Below are positions 8,870-18,888 of a stretch of DNA of 64,000 bases, piece by piece. The notes below the pieces were generated by a model, which was given only the letters and a program-made list of their open reading frames with translations, ran no database searches and had not been told where the DNA came from. Every line of letters starts with the position of its first letter. The first letter of the stretch is position 1. This DNA comes from Halovivax ruber XH-70 (lineage in GTDB: Archaea; Halobacteriota; Halobacteria; Halobacteriales; Natrialbaceae): the NCBI RefSeq assembly GCF_000328525.1, contig NC_019964.1, positions 186,001 to 250,000 of the forward strand. The letters run 5' to 3'. Position numbers and translations under genes: made by a program.

Positions 8870-9817
8870 GTGAGTTCAGAGAACGTGAACAGACGAAATG
8901 TGCTAAAGGCAATAGCGGCCTCTGGAACGGGTACCGCTGTTGGGGGTAATGTCGCTGGTAAAAATAACCCAGAGGACAAATACACCCAGCCCTGGCCATT
9001 AACCGGGTCTGAAGGGCGTAAAACACTACGAAAGGCATTATCTGATCCTGATTTCGAAATGCTCACAAATGAATTCCAAGAAAATGGGTGGAGGGTCAGG
9101 TCATCTGACGCAATTCTTCTTCATGTACCGTTTACCGATCCGCCGGAGGACCCCAGTTTGGATTTCACGGGAATCAGCGATATGAGACTTGTAGTTTTAC
9201 CGGCCGAACCACGTGAAGGTGCCGATCAAGGGGCACTCGTTTGGACTTCTGAACAGTGGAACAACAATTTGACAACGTCTGTTGCCTATAAGGCAGAAAT
9301 AAATCTTCCACGGAACAATAAGTCTGTAGAATATCCTGACCACGAATTTGGCGCCTTAGACGCAAACTCTCTCAAGATATACAAGGTAAATGATGGAAAA
9401 ATCGACACGGGTGTTCGCAATGTCGACCCGCAAGAATTCAATTCTCCCTCTTCCCCCTCTTCAGCTAATAGTGGAGAGGCTGAATCATCTTGTGATTGTA
9501 AGATGCACACCCAAAACAATATCCCGCTTTCATGTTTGGTAGCTCTGAGCGTTGGCTTCTCAAGCATGTTCACTTCTTGCGGGGCGTGTACCATGCTCAA
9601 CCCTGTGGCATGTTGGGGGTGCTTCGCTTCTGTATCGGCCTCGGGAGCATCTTTGCCTTCGTGTGCTGAGGGCTCATCAGGGGTTGAATGCCGTGACTTT
9701 GATGATTTACCCGGTCGACAGTATGCTCATAGATGCCATATGTGTATAAACTTAGAACAAGAAGACTGCGAAGAGGATTTTGACGGTCCCCATTGTCGCT
9801 GCCGTGGAATGGGATAA
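8870..9817 (+). CDS. Halocin C8-like precursor: Tat signal plus 14-cysteine C-terminal domain
   Basis: This 315-residue protein starts with a Tat-type signal (R8-R9 in NRRNVLKAIAASGTG). The first 207 residues contain no cysteine. The last 108 contain fourteen (208, 210, 222, 237, 240, 248, 251, 265, 274, 289, 292, 300, 309, 311). The core C237-x2-C240-x7-C248-x2-C251, followed by a Gly/Ser/Ala-rich hydrophobic stretch, closely resembles the CxxC-x7-C pattern of halocin C8. That microhalocin is cut from the C-terminus of a Tat-exported precursor whose N-terminal part gives immunity. The GC content is clearly below the surrounding genes, a sign of transfer. A small membrane protein gene follows. 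Function is inferred from architecture; it could instead be another secreted Cys-rich protein. GTG 8870 is chosen; GTG 8885 is possible. Confidence 0.6.
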   Translation: MSSENVNRRNVLKAIAASGTGTAVGGNVAGKNNPEDKYTQPWPLTGSEGRKTLRKALSDPDFEMLTNEFQENGWRVRSSDAILLHVPFTDPPEDPSLDFTGISDMRLVVLPAEPREGADQGALVWTSEQWNNNLTTSVAYKAEINLPRNNKSVEYPDHEFGALDANSLKIYKVNDGKIDTGVRNVDPQEFNSPSSPSSANSGEAESSCDCKMHTQNNIPLSCLVALSVGFSSMFTSCGACTMLNPVACWGCFASVSASGASLPSCAEGSSGVECRDFDDLPGRQYAHRCHMCINLEQEDCEEDFDGPHCRCRGMG

Positions 9818-9881
9818 AGCGTAGGGATCCAATCACATAATAAATCATCTAAACAAAGGATTGAGTCAATATAACTATAGT

Positions 9882-10262
9882 ATGTTCCCAGCATTTTTCC
9901 TGCGCGAATTCCCTGATCCGATAACAGTATTTATTTATGCCCTCATGCTTCTCGGTTTTGGGCCTCTGGTACTACAGTCCGGAATCGTCTGGCCGTGGTT
10001 CATGGCCGGTACTATTTCAGCGATTCTCTTTCTCGGTCCTCTTGACAACTCGCGATTCGGAACCTGGGTGCGAGAGGGTGGAATCCTCGGATTCGCCGGC
10101 ATGATTGCGATCCTGTCACTCGTATTTGTAACACCAGTCCTGTACTTCGGTGCCTCCACGGGGGAGCTGCTTAATCTAGCGTCTGGCGGAATCCTGGGTG
10201 TACTTTTCCTCATCATAGCGACCGTTCTATACACACGTGTATCCACGGGTGAGCTTCCGTAA
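9882..10262 (+). CDS. Small multi-pass membrane protein next to the halocin-like gene
   Basis: A 126-residue, very hydrophobic protein with about four predicted membrane segments (starting near FIYALMLLGFGPLVL and VWPWFMAGTISAILF, with further ones around GILGFAGMIAILSL and GGILGVLFLIIATVL). No family is recognised. It lies 64 nt after the halocin-like gene on the same strand and is similarly AT-rich, so the two probably form one transferred unit. A role in export or self-protection is plausible by position only. ATG 9882 is chosen over the in-frame TTG at 9861, which directly abuts an AAAGGA stretch. Confidence 0.6.
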   Translation: MFPAFFLREFPDPITVFIYALMLLGFGPLVLQSGIVWPWFMAGTISAILFLGPLDNSRFGTWVREGGILGFAGMIAILSLVFVTPVLYFGASTGELLNLASGGILGVLFLIIATVLYTRVSTGELP

Positions 10263-10570
10263 CTACTCTCCTCGCCAAATATTGGTAGCAATCGGCCTTG
10301 GAACCGTTAATTTCCTACCCGCGCCGATGCAGGTGGTTCTAATCGACGGTATAGTGACGTACTGAACGCTCGCAACGGCTGGCTGTGCTGATCGTTATCG
10401 TGGTAAAATGGCGCCGGGCGAACAAATCGGCCTGGGTCACCCTTCGGCGCTGACGGGGTGGAACTAGGATCTCCACTAACGACTTGGTTTTGCGTTCCCG
10501 AGAACTCGAGATTGATGTCGCCGGTCCGACGATCTGCGGCCGATATCTGTTTTATCCACCAACCGTACGC
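10263..10570. other. Intergenic gap
   Basis: This 308-nt gap between convergent genes shows no gene, RNA or strong hairpin that can be supported. It marks the return from AT-rich to typical composition. Confidence 0.4.
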
Positions 10571-10864
10571 TCACTGCACGTACAGCGAGTACGCGATGAC
10601 GGTGAATCCGGCCAGAACGAGGACACTCTCGGCGAGCACACCGAGTTCGAGACTCACGTTGAGGATTTCGTGCAACAACCCGGCGAAGGCCAGCCCTAGC
10701 GTGACCAGGCCGAAGCCGCCAGCCAGGAGGCCGAGTGCACGCTGTCTCGTTCGCCGATACGCCTTCAACGCGAAGAAGGTGACGAGGCCGCCGACGATGA
10801 GGACCAGCGTCTTCACGACGGCGAGGGCGATCGTTACCTCCATGGTAGCTGTGTATAGACTCAT
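10571..10864 (-). CDS. Small membrane protein (DUF7521-like) coupled to an HTH regulator
   Basis: A 97-residue protein with three hydrophobic segments (IALAVVKTLVLIVGGLVTFF, LGLLAGGFGLVTLGLAFAGL, VLAESVLVLAGFTVIAYSLY). It resembles the haloarchaeal DUF7521 group, which habitually sits behind a winged-helix gene; this comes from recall of the family. The start ATG at 10864 overlaps the regulator's stop in a 4-nt ATGA, so both are translated from one message. Longer in-frame starts exist, but the overlap makes this one convincing. A membrane partner of the regulator, for example a sensor, is only a guess from the coupling. Confidence 0.7.
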   Translation of the reverse strand: MSLYTATMEVTIALAVVKTLVLIVGGLVTFFALKAYRRTRQRALGLLAGGFGLVTLGLAFAGLLHEILNVSLELGVLAESVLVLAGFTVIAYSLYVQ

Positions 10865-11247
10865 GTTTCTCTCCTGACTTCCGACCACAGATCGGCGAGG
10901 CGCTCGTCCGCCGTCCGGGCGGGACGGTCGAGGGCGACCTCGAGCTCGTGGTCCGGTCCGAGACTGATCCTGACCTCGTCGAACGCGACGATGTACTTAC
11001 TCGCGTGGTGGCCGTCTCGTCGTATCTCCGTCGTCTCCTCCAACAACGTGGCGTCAGTCAACTGCTCCAGCTTCCGATAGAGTGTCGACTGGGGGATCTC
11101 ACAGCGCGTCTGTATCTCCGACGCGGTCAGCGGCTCGTCTAACGCGGTAATGATCTCCCGACAGTCCGGATCGTCGAGAGCGGCACAGATGTCCGCGGTC
11201 GAGGGGCCATCCTCGGACCCGAACGGGTTCCGGACCATTCGCCCCAT
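10861..11247 (-). CDS. Winged-helix transcriptional regulator
   Basis: A 128-residue DNA-binding protein with an N-terminal winged helix-turn-helix. Residues about 20-80 read DPDCREIITALDEPLTASEIQTRC, then IPQSTLYRKLEQLTDATLLEE, a typical ArsR-like helix, turn, recognition helix and wing. The C-terminal half (RISLGPDHELEVALDRP) has a strand-rich look and no recognised domain. ATG 11247 is chosen over GTG 11256 because a GGGGGTGA Shine-Dalgarno stretch sits just upstream. It is coupled to the membrane protein gene through an ATGA overlap, and diverges from the rRNA operon across the rRNA promoter region. Targets are unknown. Confidence 0.8.
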   Translation of the reverse strand: MGRMVRNPFGSEDGPSTADICAALDDPDCREIITALDEPLTASEIQTRCEIPQSTLYRKLEQLTDATLLEETTEIRRDGHHASKYIVAFDEVRISLGPDHELEVALDRPARTADERLADLWSEVRRET

Positions 11248-11657
11248 GCTACTCACCCCCTGCCCATAGTCGCGTCGGTTACTGCCCGCTGGATACGTTC
11301 GCTCGGCCTGTCACCCGTGATATCTGGGGATCCCTCTCGTCGGGTCGATCTCACGGACTCCGTGTGAGTCTTTCCTCCTGGACCACACCGAACCATCTCG
11401 CATAACGAAGGGGCCTTACGCACGTGCGCCCCCGTTGTACACGCGCGGGTATCATCCGATCAGACCGTACCTGCGAGGGAGGGATGACCGATCGACCTCC
11501 GCCCGCGCGATATGCGTTCTCCGACACACTCTCTTCGACTACCGGCCACTGTCCGCTACAATTGCAACCCGACCAGCTGGCCTCTCAGTGGAGCCCCTCT
11601 CGATCGCCTCGCCGTTGAACCCGGTTCGGCATCCATAGTCGTCATGCACACCCACAT

Positions 11658-11666
11658 TCATATACT
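11658..11666 (+). promoter_or_regulatory. Possible most-upstream rRNA promoter
   Basis: TCATATACT resembles a TATA box, but it lacks the GC-rich context shared by the stronger promoters downstream. Confidence 0.3.
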
Positions 11667-11738
11667 GCTGAATGACTCGGGTTTCGTGTCCAACCGTACC
11701 ACGGTAGCGGGACCCGGAGCGCGATTCGTTCGACGGCC

Positions 11739-11745
11739 TTATATA
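11739..11745 (+). promoter_or_regulatory. rRNA promoter 1
   Basis: TTATATA is preceded by TTCGACGGCC, the TTCGA-TTATA arrangement typical of haloarchaeal rRNA promoters. The start site is expected around 11768. Confidence 0.7.
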
Positions 11746-11907
11746 GGCACCCGGGCTTCCAAATGAATGCGAAGGACGTGGCGCACCGCGCCACTCCCTC
11801 CGGCCGCGTTCCGGCACGGAGGCAGGAACCATCCGCCCTCGATCGACGGCTCGGCCGTCGCTCGGTAACGGAGTCCGACCCGGTCACGGCGACCGGGCAT
11901 CGATCCC

Positions 11908-11916
11908 CTTATATGC
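11908..11916 (+). promoter_or_regulatory. rRNA promoter 2
   Basis: CCTTATATG preceded by GGCATCGATC repeats the layout of promoter 1 about 170 nt downstream. Confidence 0.65.
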
Positions 11917-11987
11917 AACCGGGGTCAAGGATCGGATCCACGATGGCGTCGCCGGCTGCGAAATCCGGCGCGCCTCGATCCGTTGCC

Positions 11988-11995
11988 CTTAAGTG
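11988..11995 (+). promoter_or_regulatory. rRNA promoter 3
   Basis: CCTTAAGT preceded by CGATCCGTTG. The TTAAGT core is shared with promoter 4 and with the internal promoter before 23S. Confidence 0.6.
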
Positions 11996-12078
11996 TTCGA
12001 GAGGGCTCGGATGGAATGCAAACGGATGATCGCCGGCGCGTTGGATGTGCCGGTGATTGGACGGCTCGGGTCCGAAGG

Positions 12079-12087
12079 GGTTAAGTA
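12079..12087 (+). promoter_or_regulatory. rRNA promoter 4
   Basis: GGTTAAGTA preceded by GGTCCGAAG is the promoter nearest the 16S gene and would give a leader of about 180 nt. Confidence 0.6.
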
Positions 12088-12191
12088 CCTCTCACGGATT
12101 ACGAATACGTCCGAAGGAGATGAGGATTCCACCCCTGCGGTCCGCCGTTAAGATGGGATCTGATGTTAGCCTCGACAGTTCGGTGACGCTC

Positions 12192-12227
12192 GATCGGTCG
12201 GTTCCGATCTGGTCGCCGAACGGACCA
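12192..12227 (+). other. 16S processing stem, 5' strand
   Basis: This stretch pairs with 13798-13834 beyond the 16S 3' end: CGGACCA (12221-12227) with TGGTCCG (13798-13804), and GATCGG at the far end with its complement. The archaeal splicing endonuclease cuts bulge-helix-bulge motifs in such stems to release pre-16S. Confidence 0.7.
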
Positions 12228-12264
12228 CGCAATGTGTGAGTGTGCGATACCATTCACCGCCAGA

Positions 12265-12284
12265 CCCCGACAGTTTTGTCGGGG
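12265..12284 (+). other. Perfect leader hairpin just before 16S
   Basis: CCCCGACA and TGTCGGGG form an 8-bp perfect stem around a GTTT loop, ending 6 nt before the 16S 5' end. A role in 16S 5' maturation or folding is likely but unproven. Confidence 0.7.
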
Positions 12285-12290
12285 AATAGC

Positions 12291-13764
<1,474 letters not shown>

Positions 13765-13774
13765 CAGACCGGGA

Positions 13775-13834
13775 CTGGGGCGACGCCCCAGCCCACTTGG
13801 TCCGCTTTCGCGCGATCGCCGTTCTCGGCCGATC
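13775..13834 (+). other. 16S 3' flank: hairpin and processing stem 3' strand
   Basis: CTGGGGC-GAC-GCCCCAG (13775-13791) forms a tight hairpin. TGGTCCG and the following bases (13798-13834) pair back to 12192-12227 to close the 16S processing stem. Confidence 0.65.
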
Positions 13835-13881
13835 GGGCACCTTAGAACTGTCGAGGCTAGAGCCCCTCGTGATCGAGGGGT

Positions 13882-13953
13882 GGGCCCATAGCTCAGTGGG
13901 AGAGTGCCTCCTTTGCAAGGAGGATGCCCTGGGTTCGAATCCCAGTGGGTCCA
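13882..13953 (+). tRNA. tRNA-Ala (anticodon TGC)
   Basis: The 72-nt gene folds as a standard cloverleaf. The acceptor GGGCCCA pairs with TGGGTCC, the anticodon loop is CTTTGCAAG with anticodon TGC, and the T-arm is TGGGTTCGAATCCCA. The discriminator is A and CCA is not encoded. Its place in the 16S-23S spacer is the classic euryarchaeal arrangement, and it is co-transcribed with the rRNAs. Unlike tRNA-Cys and tRNA-Lys in this window, no copy of its 3' end recurs downstream. Confidence 0.98.
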
Positions 13954-13979
13954 TGACTCGGACGATCGCGGATCGTGCC

Positions 13980-13988
13980 CCTTAAGTG
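13980..13988 (+). promoter_or_regulatory. Internal rRNA promoter before 23S
   Basis: CCTTAAGTG in a GC-rich setting matches the TTAAGT core of promoters 3 and 4. Haloarchaeal rRNA operons are known to have an internal promoter in the spacer between tRNA-Ala and 23S. Confidence 0.55.
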
Positions 13989-14094
13989 GGGGACGGCCCG
14001 ATGATCGAATCCGAAGAACCGATGCACCACTCCGCGCAAGCGTGAGTGGGAAGGGTTAATGCACGCCTGCAGTCACAGGCGTTTGCAGATGAGA

Positions 14095-14114
14095 CCGTGT
14101 GTACGTGTAGTCCA
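14095..14114 (+). other. 23S processing stem, 5' strand
   Basis: Twenty bases (14095-14114, starting CCGTGTGTACG) pair with 17147-17166, with one G-U wobble. This closes the long 23S stem where the splicing endonuclease acts on a bulge-helix-bulge. Confidence 0.85.
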
Positions 14115-14186
14115 GGCGTCCACTGGACCCGTTCTCCGGGTTACTGATCGCTGTCTTCGGACAGCGTGATTTCCGATCCGACGAAC

Positions 14187-17104
<2,918 letters not shown>

Positions 17105-17146
17105 ATTCGCATGGATCGGACCCGGAGTTCGGGTCCAGGCGCGAAC

Positions 17147-17166
17147 TGGACTACACGTATACACGG
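17147..17166 (+). other. 23S processing stem, 3' strand
   Basis: TGGACTACACGTATACACGG is complementary to 14095-14114 with a single G-U pair. It defines the 3' side of the 23S precursor. Confidence 0.85.
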
Positions 17167-17170
17167 TTTT

Positions 17171-17217
17171 GCCACCGATCTCGGAGGTAGGTCGTGGTTC
17201 GATTCCACGAGTCGGCG
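17171..17217 (+). other. tRNA-like element directly before 5S rRNA
   Basis: CGTGG-TTCGATT-CCACG (17193-17209) is a perfect T-arm with a 5-bp stem and 7-nt loop. It is followed by a 7-nt acceptor-like strand AGTCGGC and a discriminator-like G that ends exactly at the 5S start. The 5' side beginning GCC at 17171 pairs imperfectly. In Haloferax volcanii the 5S 5' end is cut by tRNase Z at such a tRNA-like structure, which fits here. Confidence 0.65.
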
Positions 17218-17339
17218 TTAAGGCGGCCAGAGCGGTGGGGCAACACCCGTACCCATTCCGAACACGGAAGTTAAGCCCACCTGCGTATCGGCAAGTACTG
17301 GCGTGGGAGACCCGCTGGGACCCCCGATTCGCCGCCTCC
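17218..17339 (+). rRNA. rrf: 5S ribosomal RNA
   Basis: The 122-nt gene begins TTAAGGCGGCCAGAGCGGTG and ends GCCGCCTCC, whose ends pair. The conserved internal block CCGAACACGGAAGTTAAGC is present. It is the last rRNA of the operon and is followed at once by a strong terminator. Confidence 0.97.
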
Positions 17340-17350
17340 ACTCATATTCA

Positions 17351-17383
17351 GCCTCACACAGCACCTGCTGTGTGGGGCTTTTT
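17351..17383 (+). terminator. Intrinsic terminator of the rRNA operon
   Basis: GCCTCACACAGCA (17351-17363) pairs with TGCTGTGTGGGGC (17366-17378) as a 13-bp stem with one G-T pair and a CC loop. It is followed by TTTTT. This separates the rRNA operon from tRNA-Cys, which has its own TATA box. Confidence 0.8.
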
Positions 17384-17506
17384 GCATTTCGGGCTCGCTG
17401 CTGGCGGGCCCTGGTTCGCTCGGGGTGAGTGGTCATGCTGCCCCCGCTCGATGAGCTCGTTCCCGACGAGGTGGTTCGGTCGGGTAGATCGACGCGGACC
17501 AGAACC

Positions 17507-17513
17507 CATAAAT
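17507..17513 (+). promoter_or_regulatory. TATA box of tRNA-Cys
   Basis: CATAAAT lies about 26-32 nt before the tRNA-Cys 5' end, giving it a promoter after the rRNA terminator. Confidence 0.5.
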
Positions 17514-17538
17514 CGATGCCCGACAGAGGTACTGATGC

Positions 17539-17614
17539 GCCAAGGTGGCAGAGTCCGGCCGAACGCAGCGGCCTGCAGAGCCGCCCATCGCCGGTTCAAA
17601 TCCGGCCCTTGGCT
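17539..17614 (+). tRNA. tRNA-Cys (anticodon GCA)
   Basis: The gene folds as a cloverleaf. The acceptor GCCAAGG pairs with CCTTGGC, the anticodon loop is CTGCAGA between GCGGC and GCCGC, and the T-arm is GCCGG-TTCAAAT-CCGGC. The discriminator is T and CCA is not encoded. A distal tRNA-Cys after 5S is common in haloarchaeal rRNA operons. Its last 22 nt recur three times in the next 340 nt. Confidence 0.97.
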
Positions 17615-17948
17615 TCTTGCGACGAACGGACGTGAGGAGTAGATGCAAAACGAGGTTTTGAACCACATCAGTCGCGCGCAACGAAGCGAGCACGTCTGAT
17701 CTCGGTTCAAATCCGGCCCTTGGCTTTCTGTGACGAACGGACGTGAGGAGCGAACGCCACACGGACGGTTTGGACCCTGGAAGTCGCAACCGCGAGCGGA
17801 GCGAGCGGTCCGTCTTCCTCCGGTTCAAATCCGGCCCGTGGCTTCTTGCGCCGTGAGCAAACTCGCGAGCGGCGCGAATCAGACGTGGTGTTGAACCAGG
17901 GAGTGGAGCGGAGCGGAACGACTGTGGTTCAAATCCGGCCCGTGACTA
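17593..17948 (+). repeat. Tandem array of tRNA-Cys 3'-end copies with hairpin units
   Basis: GGTTCAAATCCGGCCC of tRNA-Cys (17593) recurs at 17704, 17822 and 17926, spaced 111, 118 and 104 nt. The following acceptor part drifts with distance: CTTGGCT, CTTGGCT, CGTGGCT, CGTGACT. After copies 1 and 2 comes the block GACGAACGGACGTGAGGAG; after copy 3 comes the variant GTGAGCAAACTCGCGAGCGG. Each unit also has an inverted repeat just before the next copy: ATCAG/CTGAT (17667/17696), GGAAG/CTTCC (17779/17814), AACCA/TGGTT (17894/17925). The arms differ between units but pair within each. The spacing, inverted repeats and tRNA core distinguish this from CRISPR. No coding potential is seen. Confidence 0.85.
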
Positions 17949-17996
17949 TTCACGAACCACTGATCCAGGTGGGCTTGCACTCTCGCGTTGTCCGGG

Positions 17997-18698
17997 TCAG
18001 CTCGGCTCGGCCTCGATCGTGGTAATCACGCCGAGCATCGCGGTTGAGGCGTCGGTGACCGACAGCTCCGCCCGAGAGACGTGCTCGAGTGGGTCCTGAT
18101 TCCAGCGACAGCGGTGTTTTTCGAAGTGGGCGGCAGCCCGCCAGTCTTGCAGTCGTCCGAGCATTTCGACGCTGCTGCGACCGTGCTCTACGAGCAGCAC
18201 TCGCCCGTCGGGGGCACAGACGCGATTCATCTCCCGGAGTGCAGCGACTGGATCGGGAACGGTACACGTCGAGAGCGAGGAGATGACCGTGTCGAAACTG
18301 TCGTCTGGAAACGCGAGCGCCTCCGCATCCATCTCCGCTACCTCGTGGTCATCGTCGAACTGCTTCACGCGTTCGCGAGCCCGTCGAACCATCGCGGGGC
18401 TGACGTCGATTCCGACGTACTCGACCGTCTCCGGGAGGTATCGGACGTTCGTCCCCGTCCCGCAGGCGACGTCCAGCACGCGACCGTGGGCCGTCTCGAA
18501 GTGGCGGCGATACCGGCCCAGGAGCAGCCGATCTACCCACTCCATCCGGTCGAGCGCGTCGGCCTGCTCGTCGTAGGTCTCCCGGATCGCTGCGAGCGCC
18601 CCAGCGCGGTCCTGCCGGATGTCGGCCGCGTCTTCGTCGCCGGCCATCGCCGTACCGGCGTCTGACGTGGGTTCGGTGTCGGGGCCCGTTCCGTTCAT
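17997..18698 (-). CDS. Class I SAM-dependent methyltransferase
   Basis: A 233-residue methyltransferase of the UbiE/type-11 fold. Motif I is VLDVACGTGTNVRYL (about residues 73-87), the acidic residue after strand 2 is in VEYVGIDVSPAMV, and motif II/III regions are AEMDAEALAFPDDSFDTVISS and GRVLLVEHG. The N-terminal 35 residues are acidic and probably disordered. The C-terminal RCRWNQDPLEHVSRAEL recalls small-molecule or phospholipid-type methyltransferases, but no substrate can be named. It stands alone, convergent with the tRNA-Cys array, with its 3' end about 50 nt from the last tRNA-tail copy. Confidence 0.85.
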   Translation of the reverse strand: MNGTGPDTEPTSDAGTAMAGDEDAADIRQDRAGALAAIRETYDEQADALDRMEWVDRLLLGRYRRHFETAHGRVLDVACGTGTNVRYLPETVEYVGIDVSPAMVRRARERVKQFDDDHEVAEMDAEALAFPDDSFDTVISSLSTCTVPDPVAALREMNRVCAPDGRVLLVEHGRSSVEMLGRLQDWRAAAHFEKHRCRWNQDPLEHVSRAELSVTDASTAMLGVITTIEAEPS

Positions 18699-18888
18699 AT
18701 GCGAAATTCGGGTCGCTCCTCCATAGATTCAGTGCTGGCTACGGTGGCGGAGCCGTCCTCGCGGTGTTGCCGGGTCACCTCGGTTCTCTTTTGAACGGGC
18801 CGTTCGAGCGCTCACGGAGTCGCAATAATAAACCGGCCACCCCATGGCGGTGTTTCGTATAAGTTGTTTGGTACCACACCACTGCCGC

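Larger units (their letters stand above)
11248..12290 (+). other. rRNA operon upstream region and leader
   Basis: About one kilobase without a protein gene. It holds a series of archaeal promoters reading into the 16S gene, followed by the transcribed leader with the 16S processing stem and a perfect hairpin just before 16S. Confidence 0.8.

Noticed and set aside
17593-17948. CRISPR-like repeat array after tRNA-Cys
   Set aside because: Repeats match the tRNA tail, spacing is 104-118 nt, and the intervening parts share blocks and hairpins instead of being unrelated spacers.
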